A stretch of DNA of 64,000 nucleotides from Clostridia bacterium (lineage in GTDB: Bacteria > Bacillota > Clostridia > Christensenellales > CAG-138): the NCBI GenBank assembly GCA_017523925.1, contig JAFWVQ010000066.1, positions 1 through 64,000 of the forward strand, given 5' to 3'. The translations under genes were made by a program, and so were the position numbers. Position 1 is the first letter of the stretch. Every line of letters begins with the position of its first letter. The notes under the pieces are model-generated. The model searched no databases. It saw only the letters and a program-made list of their open reading frames with translations, and was not told where the DNA came from. This document shows positions 8,776 through 17,368 of the stretch, in pieces.

Positions 8776-10101
8776 ATGGAACTCAATGAATCTAAGCTCA
8801 ATATAGCCGTTATCGGCGGAGGCGGAAGGGAGCATGCGATCATCCGCGCGCTCAAAAAGAGCCCCCGCTGCGGCAGGATCTATGCGCTGCCCGGCAACGG
8901 CGGCATAGCCGAGGACGCCGAATGCGTCAATATTCCTGCGACCGATCTTGAAGCGATAGTTGAATTCTGCACCGAGAATCCGGTCGATCTTGCCGCCGTC
9001 ATCCCCGACGATCCGCTCGCGCTGGGTCTCACCGACCTGCTGCGCGCAAAGGGCATCCCCTGCTTCGGTCCGAGCGGAAGCGCCGCGATCATCGAGTCGA
9101 GCAAGGCGTTTTCGAAGGAATTGATGAAAAAATACGGCATCCCGACCGCGAGGTACGAGACCTTCTCCGAGCTCGACGCGGCGCTCGAATGCGTGCGGAA
9201 TCACGCAATGCCCGTGGTCATCAAGGCGGACGGGCTTGCGCTCGGCAAGGGCGTTATAATCGCAAAGAACGTTTCCGAGGCCGAGGAAGCCATCCGCTCG
9301 ATGATGGTCGATGAAAAGTTCGGCAAGAGCGGAAAAACCGTCGTTATAGAGGAGTTTTTGACCGGCGCCGAGGTGAGCGTTCTCGCCTTTACGGACGGCA
9401 AAACGATAATCCCAATGCCCTCGAGCATGGATCATAAGCGCGCACTCGATGGCGATATGGGCCTCAACACCGGCGGCATGGGCGCGGTTTGCCCGAACCC
9501 CTTCTACACCAAGGCCGCCGCGGAGCAGACGATGGAGCGCATCATCCTGCCCACCGTGGAGGCGATGAATAAGGAAGGCCGCCCCTTCAAGGGCTGCCTC
9601 TATTTCGGCCTCATGCTGACTGCGGACGGTCCGAAGGTGATCGAATACAACTGCCGCTTCGGCGATCCCGAAACGCAGGCGGTGCTGCCGCTTCTTAAAA
9701 GCGATCTTGTGGAGATCATGCTCGCGGTCGAAAACGGCACTCTTGAAAGCTGCCCCGTTGAATTTGCGGACGAAGCGTCCTGCTGCCTCGTGCTCGCAAG
9801 CGGCGGCTACCCCGAGAGCTACGAGAAGGGCAAGCTGATCATCTTCGAGCACGTGCCGGAGGACGTGGAGGTTTTCCACGCGGGCACGAAGCGCACCGAG
9901 CTCGGCTTCTTCACCAACGGCGGCAGGGTGCTCGGCATAACCGCCGTGCGCGAAACGCTCGAGGAGGCCGTGAAGGCCGCATACGAAGCGGCTGAGCATA
10001 TCAGCTTCGATAAAATGTATTACAGAAAGGACATCGGCAGCATGGCGCTTCGGCACACGCTTTCCATGATAGCCGCGCTGCTTTCCGACATGGGCGTTTA
10101 A
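8776..10101 (+). CDS. purD: phosphoribosylamine-glycine ligase PurD
   Basis: GAR synthetase, an ATP-grasp enzyme that joins glycine to phosphoribosylamine. 441 aa. The N-terminal AVIGGGGREHAII (near 11-23), the ATP-grasp KADGLALGKGVIIA (near 149-162), NTGGMGAVCPNPF (near 232-244) and the metal-site YNCRFGDPETQAVLP (near 291-305) are present. The start has about six extra residues before the canonical beginning. It follows the AICAR transformylase gene by 48 bp. Confidence 0.97.
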   Translation: MELNESKLNIAVIGGGGREHAIIRALKKSPRCGRIYALPGNGGIAEDAECVNIPATDLEAIVEFCTENPVDLAAVIPDDPLALGLTDLLRAKGIPCFGPSGSAAIIESSKAFSKELMKKYGIPTARYETFSELDAALECVRNHAMPVVIKADGLALGKGVIIAKNVSEAEEAIRSMMVDEKFGKSGKTVVIEEFLTGAEVSVLAFTDGKTIIPMPSSMDHKRALDGDMGLNTGGMGAVCPNPFYTKAAAEQTMERIILPTVEAMNKEGRPFKGCLYFGLMLTADGPKVIEYNCRFGDPETQAVLPLLKSDLVEIMLAVENGTLESCPVEFADEASCCLVLASGGYPESYEKGKLIIFEHVPEDVEVFHAGTKRTELGFFTNGGRVLGITAVRETLEEAVKAAYEAAEHISFDKMYYRKDIGSMALRHTLSMIAALLSDMGV

Positions 10102-10172
10102 ACGCCCTTCTTCTATTTCAATAAAATCAGCTCAATAAAACAAGCGCGTTGGCGCATATTCAAGAGGTAAAA

Positions 10173-13100
10173 ATGGTATTTCGAGTTTACAGCGAAAAGC
10201 GCCCCGAATTCTCGGAGGCGGCGGAGGCGCTCAAGGGCGACATCCGCGATTTTCTCGGTATAACGGGGCTTTCAAGGCTTCGCATCATCAACAGGTACGA
10301 CGTTGAGGGCATCGACGAGGCGACGCTCGATAAATGCATCCCCACCGTTTTCTCCGAGCCGCAGGTGGATACTGCCGGCCGTGAGCTCGACGCTGACGGC
10401 GCGCATGCCTTTGCCGTGGCATATCTGCCGGGTCAGTTCGATCAGCGGGCGGATTCCGCGGCGCAGTGCATAAGCCTCGTTACCGCCGGTGAAAAGCCCG
10501 CCGTAAGGAGCGCAACGGTCTATCTTATCTACGGCGAGCTCAGCGATGCGGATATCGCGAAGATCAAGGGCTATATCATCACCCCCGTGGATTCCATGGA
10601 GGCGGGCTTCGAGCTTCCCGAAACTCTGGCCATGCCCTTCACCGAGCCGCCCATGCCCGAGAGGGTCGAGCTCTCCGGCGACCCCGCCGAGATCATCAAA
10701 AAATACGGCCTTGCGATGGACGAGGCCGATCTGCGCTTCGTTTCCGAGTATTTCAAAAGCGAAAACAGGCTTCCCACGATGACCGAGCTGCGCGTGATCG
10801 ACACCTACTGGTCCGATCACTGCCGCCACACCACCTTCAACACCGAGCTTTCAAACGTTGAGTTCGAGGATGAAAAGGTGAGAAAGGCGTTTGAACGCTA
10901 CCTTGCGCTTCGGGAGAAGCTCGGCGTTAAAAAGCCCGTTTGCCTCATGGATATCGCGGTCATCGCGGCAAAGGCGCTCAAGAAGAGCGGCGATCTGAAA
11001 AATCTCGATGAATCGCGCGAGATCAATGCCTGCACGGTGCGCGTTGAGATAGAGGTCGACGGAAAGCCCGAGCCCTGGCTGCTGCTTTTCAAGAACGAAA
11101 CGCATAACCATCCCACCGAGATCGAGCCCTTCGGCGGCGCGGCAACCTGCGTTGGCGGCGCGATCCGCGATCCGCTTTCCGGAAGGAGCTTCGTTTACCA
11201 CGCGATGCGCGTGACCGGCGGCGCGGACCCCCTGCGCCCGCTGAGCGAAACGATAAAGGGCAAGCTGCCGCAGAGGAAGCTCGTTACCACCGCCGCGCAC
11301 GGCTACAGCTCCTACGGCAACCAGATCGGCCTTGCAACGGGGCTTGTGGACGAGGTTTACCACGACGGTTATCTTGCCAAGCATATGGAGATAGGCGCGG
11401 TAGTAGGCGCGGCGCCCGCGAAGAACGTTCGCCGCGACGAGCCCCTTCCCGGGGACGTGGTGATCCTGCTCGGCGGCAGAACGGGCCGAGACGGCTGCGG
11501 CGGCGCTACCGGTTCAAGTAAATCCCACGACGAAAGTTCCCTTGCAAGCTGCGGCGCGGAGGTGCAGAAGGGCAACGCGCCCGAGGAAAGGAAGCTTCAG
11601 CGCCTGTTCATGGATGAGAGAGCATCCACCCTCATCAAATGCTGCAACGACTTCGGCGCGGGCGGCGTTTCCGTGGCGATAGGCGAGCTTGCGGACGGGC
11701 TTGAGATAGACCTCAACGCCGTTCCGAAGAAATATGCGGGTCTTGACGGCACCGAGCTTGCGATAAGCGAATCGCAGGAGCGCATGGCGGTGGTCGTTGC
11801 TCCCGAGGATGCGGAGAAGTTCCTTGAGCTTGCGCACTGTGAAAACCTCGAAGCAACGGTCGTGGCGAAGGTCACGGGCAACAGGCGCATGGTGATGCTG
11901 CTGAACGGCGAGAAGATCGCGGACATCTCAAGGGATTTCCTCGATACGAACGGCGCAGGCAAGCAGGCAAAGGCGCGCGTTGCTTCCCCCAAGGGAATAA
12001 AGCAAAATGAAGTTGAAAACGCAAAGAGCTTCAAGGCGAAGCTCGAGGCGCTGGTTTCCGATATCAATATCTGCTCCCGTCAGGGGCTTAGCGAGATGTT
12101 CGACTCCACGATCGGCGCGGGCACGGTGCTCATGCCCTTCGGCGGCAGGAATATGCTCACTCCCCCGCAGGCGATGGCGGCCAAATTCCCCGTCCGCACC
12201 GGCGAAACGGACGATTGCTCCGTTATGAGCTACGGCTTCGACCCCTATCTCTCCGAGGCCGACCCCTATGCCGGCGCGTACTGCGCGGTCATTTCTTCGG
12301 TAGCGAAGCTTGCCGCGACCGGCGCGGGCATCGAAAACTGCTGGCTCACCTTCCAGGAGTATTTCGAAAAGATGAAGAATGAGACCGCATGGGGCAAGCC
12401 GCTTTCGGCTCTGCTCGGCGCGCTCGACGCGCAGATGGGGCTCCGGCTTGCGGCGATCGGCGGCAAGGACTCGATGAGCGGCAGCTTTGAGAATATCTCC
12501 GTTCCGCCGACGCTCGTTTCCTTCGCCGTTTCTGCGGACAAGGCCGAAAACATCGTTTCGCCCGAGTTCAAGGGCATCGGAACGCGCATAATGTACCTGC
12601 CCGTTGAGAAGGACGAAAACGGGCTTGCGAAGATCGAGAGCGTTCGCGCGAATATCGAGCTTGTTGAGAAGCTTCTGCGCACGCACCGCGCCTTCTCCTG
12701 CTGGGCTGTCGACAAGGGCGGCATCATGGAGGGCATCTTCAAGATGGCGATCGGCAACGGCATCGGCTTTGAGTTCGACAAGGAGCTTGAGCTCTCCATT
12801 GACGAGCTGTTTGCCCGCGATTACGGCGCATTCATCCTCGAGACCCCCGGCTGCGGCGGCTGCGGCGAGGCCGTGGAGGGCGACGAAAGGCTCGTTCTGC
12901 TCGGAAGGACCACCGAGGGGCTCGATATCCGCTTCGGCGAGGAGGCCGCGCCCATCTACAGCCTGTATAAGCTCTACGACGAAAAGCTCGAGAGCGTTTA
13001 TCGCCATAAGACCGCGGACGCATCCCCCGTTATGCCGATCAACTGCATTGTGAGGAGCCCGAAGCACCGCGTGAACGAAGCAAACGCGCCGCTTATCGCA

Positions 13101-13916
13101 AACGGCGAGAAGGCGAAGCCGAAGGTGCTCATCCCCGTTTTCCCCGGCACGAACTGCGAGATGGATTCCGCAAGAGCCATGCGCCTTGCCGGCGCGGAGG
13201 CGGAGATCCTCGTTATAAACAACCTTTCCGCGAAGGATATCGAGGAATCGGTCAAGGCGTTCTCGGATAGGCTCGCAAAGAGCAATATCCTCTTCATCCC
13301 CGGCGGCTTCTCCGGCGGTGATGAGCCCGAGGGCAGCGCGAAGCTGATCACCTCCTTCATGCGAAACAGCCGCGCTGCGGACGCTGTAATGGAGCTTCTT
13401 GATAAGCGCGACGGTCTCATCCTCGGCATATGCAACGGCTTCCAGGCGCTCGTCAAGCTCGGCCTCGTGCCCTACGGAAGGATCGTGACCGCAAGCGAAA
13501 ACGCGCCGACGCTGACCTACAACACCATCGGCGTTCACCGCTCCCGCCTCGTGCACACGCGCTGCTGCTCGAACCTTTCGCCGTGGCTGATGCACCGCGA
13601 GGTGGGCGACGTTGCGCTCGTTCCCGTTTCGCACGGCGAAGGCCGCTTCGTTTGCAGCGAGGAGCTGCTTGCACAGCTCGTTGCAAACGGGCAGGTCGCC
13701 ACGCAGTACTGCGACGATTACGGCACGCCTTCGATGCGCACCTCGGTGAACCCGAACGGCTCCGTGATGGCTATCGAGGGCATCACCTCGCCGGACGGGC
13801 GCGTATTCGGCAAGATGGCGCACAGCGAGCGCTGCGGCAGCAACCTCTATAAAAACGTTCCCGGCTCTGATGATTTCTCGATCTTCCGCGGCGCCGTGGA
13901 CTATTTCGTTAAATAA
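10173..13916 (+). CDS. purL: phosphoribosylformylglycinamidine synthase PurL (single-chain)
   Basis: 1,247-aa large FGAM synthase in which the synthetase and glutaminase parts are on one chain, unlike the PurSQL complex of Bacillus. The central DTYWSDHCRHTTF (near 209-221) and NETHNHPTEIEPFGGAATCVGG (near 309-330, in part) are the ATP/FGAR site. The glutaminase domain occupies about the last 270 residues, with FPGTNCEMDSARA and the nucleophile Cys in GICNGFQAL. An ATG at 10173 follows AGAGGT; a TTG 24 bases upstream is in frame but lacks a ribosome site. Similar single-chain forms occur in Clostridia and proteobacteria. Confidence 0.96.
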   Translation: MVFRVYSEKRPEFSEAAEALKGDIRDFLGITGLSRLRIINRYDVEGIDEATLDKCIPTVFSEPQVDTAGRELDADGAHAFAVAYLPGQFDQRADSAAQCISLVTAGEKPAVRSATVYLIYGELSDADIAKIKGYIITPVDSMEAGFELPETLAMPFTEPPMPERVELSGDPAEIIKKYGLAMDEADLRFVSEYFKSENRLPTMTELRVIDTYWSDHCRHTTFNTELSNVEFEDEKVRKAFERYLALREKLGVKKPVCLMDIAVIAAKALKKSGDLKNLDESREINACTVRVEIEVDGKPEPWLLLFKNETHNHPTEIEPFGGAATCVGGAIRDPLSGRSFVYHAMRVTGGADPLRPLSETIKGKLPQRKLVTTAAHGYSSYGNQIGLATGLVDEVYHDGYLAKHMEIGAVVGAAPAKNVRRDEPLPGDVVILLGGRTGRDGCGGATGSSKSHDESSLASCGAEVQKGNAPEERKLQRLFMDERASTLIKCCNDFGAGGVSVAIGELADGLEIDLNAVPKKYAGLDGTELAISESQERMAVVVAPEDAEKFLELAHCENLEATVVAKVTGNRRMVMLLNGEKIADISRDFLDTNGAGKQAKARVASPKGIKQNEVENAKSFKAKLEALVSDINICSRQGLSEMFDSTIGAGTVLMPFGGRNMLTPPQAMAAKFPVRTGETDDCSVMSYGFDPYLSEADPYAGAYCAVISSVAKLAATGAGIENCWLTFQEYFEKMKNETAWGKPLSALLGALDAQMGLRLAAIGGKDSMSGSFENISVPPTLVSFAVSADKAENIVSPEFKGIGTRIMYLPVEKDENGLAKIESVRANIELVEKLLRTHRAFSCWAVDKGGIMEGIFKMAIGNGIGFEFDKELELSIDELFARDYGAFILETPGCGGCGEAVEGDERLVLLGRTTEGLDIRFGEEAAPIYSLYKLYDEKLESVYRHKTADASPVMPINCIVRSPKHRVNEANAPLIANGEKAKPKVLIPVFPGTNCEMDSARAMRLAGAEAEILVINNLSAKDIEESVKAFSDRLAKSNILFIPGGFSGGDEPEGSAKLITSFMRNSRAADAVMELLDKRDGLILGICNGFQALVKLGLVPYGRIVTASENAPTLTYNTIGVHRSRLVHTRCCSNLSPWLMHREVGDVALVPVSHGEGRFVCSEELLAQLVANGQVATQYCDDYGTPSMRTSVNPNGSVMAIEGITSPDGRVFGKMAHSERCGSNLYKNVPGSDDFSIFRGAVDYFVK

Positions 13917-13930
13917 TCCGTAAATATATT

Positions 13931-13970
13931 TTTGCGCAGCCTTTAATTAAGCTGCGCAAAGGTGTATAAT
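13931..13970 (+). promoter_or_regulatory. hairpin and -10 box between purL and folD
   Basis: TTTGCGCAGC (13931-13940) and GCTGCGCAAA (13951-13960) form a perfect 10-bp stem with an AT-rich loop. A TATAAT at 13965-13970 follows directly, with TTTAAT 17 bases before it inside the loop. The palindrome could end purL transcripts weakly or act as an operator over a folD promoter. There is no T-run, so a plain terminator is not certain. Confidence 0.45.
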
Positions 13971-14013
13971 AAGTCAATTTATACCATTATCCGAAAAACG
14001 GGAGGAAAAAGCC

Positions 14014-14877
14014 TTGAGCGCAACGATCATCGACGGCAGAAAAATAGCAAACGAGGTCTATGAGGAGCTCGGCGGCCGCATTGCGGAGCTGAACAAGAAG
14101 GGCGTTATACCCCGCGTTGCCATCGTTGAAGTGGGCGACGACGAGATGAGCAAGCGCTACGTTTCGCTCAAGGAGAACGCCGCCATCCGCCTCGGCATGG
14201 AATGCGTTACCTATCATCTGGTCGCTTCGAGCACGCAGGAGCGCCTGCTTGAGCTGATAGCTCGGCTGAACGCCGATGAAAGCGTGCACGGAATGCTGGT
14301 TCAGATGCCGCTTCCCGAGCATATGGACACCAAGGCAGTTCTCGACGCGATCGACCCCGAGAAGGATATAGACGGCCTGCACTTCACCAACGCCGGCAAG
14401 CTTTTGAACGGCGAGCCCGCGATAATCGCCTGCACCCCGCGCGCGATCATCCATATGCTCGATCGCATTGGAGTGGATATCGAATCCCGCCATACCGTGG
14501 TCGTGGGCAAATCCATCCTCGTCGGCCGTCCGATCGCGATGTGCTTCTTAAACAGGAGCGCCACGGTCTCGGTTTGCCACACCAAAACGCAGAACCTCGG
14601 CGAGATCACGCGCAACGCGGATATCCTGATCGTTGCGGCGGGCAGCGCCAAGCTCATCAAGGCCGATATGGTCAAGGACGGCGCGGTTGTGATCGACGTT
14701 GGGCAGACCAATATCGACGGCAAGCTCTACGGCGACGTGGACTTCGACGAGGTGGTCGAAAAGGCGAGCTATATCACCAAGGTCACCGGCGGCGTTGGCC
14801 CGATGACGGTCGCTATGCTGATGACGAACCTGGTGGACTGCGCGGAAAACGCCGCGGCAAGGGCTCGGCATGAATAA
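14014..14877 (+). CDS. folD: methylenetetrahydrofolate dehydrogenase / cyclohydrolase FolD
   Basis: 287-aa bifunctional enzyme making 10-formyl-THF, the donor used by PurN and the AICAR transformylase encoded upstream. The start is TTG at 14014, 8 bases after GGGAGG; no nearby ATG fits. The YVSLKENAA motif (near 49-57) holds the catalytic Tyr/Lys, DGLHFTNAGKL (near 125-135) and VVGKSILVGRPIA (near 165-177) bind folate and NADP, and GGVGPMTVAMLM (near 259-270) is the family C-terminal signature. It overlaps the next gene by 8 bases. Confidence 0.96.
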   Translation: MSATIIDGRKIANEVYEELGGRIAELNKKGVIPRVAIVEVGDDEMSKRYVSLKENAAIRLGMECVTYHLVASSTQERLLELIARLNADESVHGMLVQMPLPEHMDTKAVLDAIDPEKDIDGLHFTNAGKLLNGEPAIIACTPRAIIHMLDRIGVDIESRHTVVVGKSILVGRPIAMCFLNRSATVSVCHTKTQNLGEITRNADILIVAAGSAKLIKADMVKDGAVVIDVGQTNIDGKLYGDVDFDEVVEKASYITKVTGGVGPMTVAMLMTNLVDCAENAAARARHE

Positions 14878-15172
14878 GGCTTCATGCGGCAAAAGAACGG
14901 AGCTCGGCGAGCTTATCGCGTACTGCGGCGTTTGCTGCGAAAGCTGCCCCGACTATAAAAGCGGCTGCTGCCCCTCCTGCCGCAAAACGCTTTGGGAAGA
15001 GGGCGACGAGTGTATGCCCGTTGCCTGCTGCCGCGAAAAAGGCATCTCTTTCTGCGGCGAGTGCGCTTGCTTCCCCTGCCCCGATATGAAGGGATTCTAT
15101 CGGGAAAGCGAGAGCCACGAGCGGGCATACGAACGCATGACGGGCTTGCGCGCAGGCGACTGCGATCAATAA
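14870..15172 (+). CDS. DUF3795-like cysteine-rich protein
   Basis: 100 aa with 15 or so cysteines in paired motifs: YCGVCCESCPDY, CCPSCRKT, CMPVACCREKG, CGECACFPCPDM. This pattern and the ending matching family members I know as DUF3795 suggest a small metal- or Fe-S-binding protein of unknown role. It overlaps folD by 8 bases and so is translationally coupled to it. Cytoplasmic, with no signal peptide. Confidence 0.8.
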   Translation: MNKASCGKRTELGELIAYCGVCCESCPDYKSGCCPSCRKTLWEEGDECMPVACCREKGISFCGECACFPCPDMKGFYRESESHERAYERMTGLRAGDCDQ

Positions 15173-15221
15173 ATGATATAAAAATTTTATTATAAATTTC
15201 TTGTTTTGAAAGGAGAGCACC

Positions 15222-16733
15222 ATGGCATTCATCTACAATGAACCCTCCCGCACCTTCGGAGAGTATCTGCTCGTTCCCGGTTACTCCGGAAAGGACTGCA
15301 TCCCTGCGAACGTAAGCCTCCGCACCCCCCTTGTGAAGTTCAAAAAGGGTGAGGAGCCCGCGATCAGCATCAATGTCCCGATGGTTTCCGCGATCATGCA
15401 GGCGGTATCAAACGACACCATGGCGATCGCGCTTGCGCGTGAAGGCGGAATAAGCTTCCTCTACGGCTCGCAGTCCATCGAGAGCCAGGCGCAGATGGTG
15501 CGCAACGTTAAGAGCTACAAGGCGGGCTTCGTTAAGAGCGATTCGAACCTTCGCCCCGACTCCACCCTTGCGGACGTGCTCGATCTTCACGAGGCGACCG
15601 GGCATTCCACCGTTGCCGTCACGGACGACGGCACGGGCAACGGCGTGCTTCTCGGTATCGTGACCGACAAGGACTACCGCGTCAGCCGCATGGAACTGAG
15701 TACCCCCGTTTCCGAGTTCATGACGCCGCTCGACAGGCTCGTTTACGGCACGGACGACGTTTCGCTCAAGGAAGCCAACGACATTATCTGGGAGCATAAG
15801 ATCAACTCCCTGCCCCTCGTCGATAAGGAGGGCAGGCTCAAGTATTTCGTTTTCCGCAAGGATTATTCCAACCATAAGGCCAATCCGCTCGAGTCCATCG
15901 ACTCGCATAAGCGCTATATCGTGGGCGCGGGCATCAACACCCGCGACTACGCCGAGCGCGTTCCCGCCCTCGTTGAGGCGGGCGTGGACTGCCTGTGCAT
16001 CGACTCCTCCGAGGGCTACACCGAGTGGCAGAAGATAACCATCGAGTGGATCCGCGAGCATTACGGCGACAGCGTAAAGGTCGGCGCGGGCAACGTTGTG
16101 GACGCGGAGGGCTTCCGCTTCCTCGCGGAGTGCGGCGCGGACTTCGTTAAGGTGGGCATCGGCGGCGGCTCGATCTGCATCACCCGCGAGCAGAAGGGCA
16201 TCGGCAGAGGCCAGGCGACCGCCATGCTCGACGTTGCCAAGGCGCGCGACGAGTATTTTAAGGAAACCGGCATCTACGTTCCGATCTGCTCCGACGGCGG
16301 CATCGTGCACGACTACCATATCACCCTCGCGCTTGCGATGGGCGCGGATTTCGTAATGCTCGGCAGGTATTTCTCCCGCTTCGACGAGAGCCCCACGCAG
16401 AAGATCCGCATCAACGGCAACTACTACAAGGAGTACTGGGGCGAGGGCAGCAACCGCGCGCGCAACTGGCAGCGCTACGACATGGGCGGCGCAAGCAAGC
16501 TGAGCTTTGAGGAGGGCGTGGATGCATACGTTCCCTACGCCGGCAGCCTCAAGGACAACGTTGGCGCAACGCTCAGCAAGGTGCGCTCCACTATGTGCAA
16601 CTGCGGCGTGCTCACCATACCCGACCTTCAGAAGAACGCGAAGCTGACCGTCGTTTCCGCAACCAGCATCGTTGAAGGCGGCTCGCATGACGTTATCCTC
16701 AAAAACAGCATGCCCGTTGGCAACAGGATGTAA
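15222..16733 (+). CDS. guaB: inosine-5'-monophosphate dehydrogenase GuaB
   Basis: 503 aa. It oxidises IMP to XMP, the first step to GMP. The (beta/alpha)8 barrel is interrupted by a CBS pair (about residues 95-220). SIGGGSIC-type catalytic loop: [21 protein letters not shown] near 308-328 (quoted in part) holds the active-site Cys. [26 protein letters not shown]-type phosphate site follows near 352. GGAGAG at 15211-15216 precedes the ATG. The variant flap and GRG-type sequence differ from E. coli GuaB and resemble a Clostridia/parasite branch. Confidence 0.94.
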   Translation: MAFIYNEPSRTFGEYLLVPGYSGKDCIPANVSLRTPLVKFKKGEEPAISINVPMVSAIMQAVSNDTMAIALAREGGISFLYGSQSIESQAQMVRNVKSYKAGFVKSDSNLRPDSTLADVLDLHEATGHSTVAVTDDGTGNGVLLGIVTDKDYRVSRMELSTPVSEFMTPLDRLVYGTDDVSLKEANDIIWEHKINSLPLVDKEGRLKYFVFRKDYSNHKANPLESIDSHKRYIVGAGINTRDYAERVPALVEAGVDCLCIDSSEGYTEWQKITIEWIREHYGDSVKVGAGNVVDAEGFRFLAECGADFVKVGIGGGSICITREQKGIGRGQATAMLDVAKARDEYFKETGIYVPICSDGGIVHDYHITLALAMGADFVMLGRYFSRFDESPTQKIRINGNYYKEYWGEGSNRARNWQRYDMGGASKLSFEEGVDAYVPYAGSLKDNVGATLSKVRSTMCNCGVLTIPDLQKNAKLTVVSATSIVEGGSHDVILKNSMPVGNRM

Positions 16734-16734
16734 T

Positions 16735-17133
16735 ATGCTGCATCCCGCCGAAGCCGAATTCATTCGAAGCTGCATCCGAAAAAACAAGCGGGATCGCCTG
16801 CTTTTGGAGCTTTCGGATGAAAAACGCCGCGCGCGGGCGATCAACAGATTTGCTCATACCGCCGAAGACTTTCTGATGATGAACAAGCTCGTGCTTTCAG
16901 GCAGCAAGCTTTCAAAGGCGCAGATAGTTTCCGCGCTTAAGGAAGGCTCAAAGAGCGATCTCTGCCATGTTATCATGGTTGACGGAAGCACGATCGAAAC
17001 GAGCGCAGCGCTTGCCGTTGAAGCGGTGTATGGCGAAGAAACTGCAATAGTTATCGCCGAAAACGAGGTATATGTGGAAACAGAGCCGTATATCAAAGCG
17101 ATGCGCTACGTGCTCTCTATAAAAACCGAATAA
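16735..17133 (+). CDS. small unknown protein downstream of guaB
   Basis: 132-aa soluble protein starting one base after the guaB stop. The first half is helical and highly charged (SCIRKNKRDRLLLELSDEKRRARAINRFAH), the second half alternates beta-like strands (LCHVIMVDGSTIE, ETAIVIAENEVYVET). No family is recognised. The immediate spacing to guaB suggests co-translation. A terminator follows directly, so it is the last gene of the purine operon. Confidence 0.7.
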   Translation: MLHPAEAEFIRSCIRKNKRDRLLLELSDEKRRARAINRFAHTAEDFLMMNKLVLSGSKLSKAQIVSALKEGSKSDLCHVIMVDGSTIETSAALAVEAVYGEETAIVIAENEVYVETEPYIKAMRYVLSIKTE

Positions 17134-17140
17134 TACTCGT

Positions 17141-17180
17141 TTCGGAATTCGCGCTGATGCACGGATTCCGAACTTTTTTT
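17141..17180 (+). terminator. rho-independent terminator of the purine operon
   Basis: TTCGGAAT (17141-17148) pairs with ATTCCGAA (17165-17172), with CTTTTTTTG immediately after. It separates the purine operon from the flavin redox locus. Confidence 0.8.
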
Positions 17181-17193
17181 GCAAGAAAATGGC

Positions 17194-17222
17194 TTGAATG
17201 CGGACGCAAGTTAGTGTATGCT
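17194..17222 (+). promoter_or_regulatory. possible promoter overlapped by the first palindromic operator
   Basis: TTGAAT (17194-17199) lies 17 bases before TATGCT (17217-17222). The -10 lies inside the 17210-17225 palindrome, the position expected for a repressor that blocks RNA polymerase. Confidence 0.45.
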
Positions 17223-17225
17223 AAC
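17210..17225. promoter_or_regulatory. palindromic operator 1, GTTAG-N5-GCTAAC class
   Basis: GTTAGTGTATGCTAAC. The TTAG-N6-CTAA core resembles DtxR-family metal-regulator boxes. Identical half-sites and spacing occur at 17308, 24126 and 24783. Confidence 0.75.
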
Positions 17226-17307
17226 CCGTGGCGCGGGCATAGGTTGATAAGGCGGCTTTTTCATGCGTTCGAATCAGGGGCGATCCCCCTTTTTTCGGGC
17301 CGTTTGA

Positions 17308-17323
17308 GTTAGTGCGTGCTAAC
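17308..17323. promoter_or_regulatory. palindromic operator 2, same class
   Basis: GTTAGTGCGTGCTAAC, 98 bp downstream of the first copy and 45 bp before the start of the FMN-binding/dockerin gene. The two copies differ at only two inner positions and both are followed by CCCG. Confidence 0.75.
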
Positions 17324-17368
17324 CCGTTTCCGCAGCCGAAAAGCAACTTTTTTTCAAGGAGAAACCAC

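Noticed and set aside
7480-10056. An open - strand frame of 858 codons opposite the AICAR transformylase and purD
   Set aside because: It lies fully antisense to two well-supported enzymes. High GC and codon bias make long antisense frames common here (also 25236-27572, 11928-13823). No motif or ribosome site.
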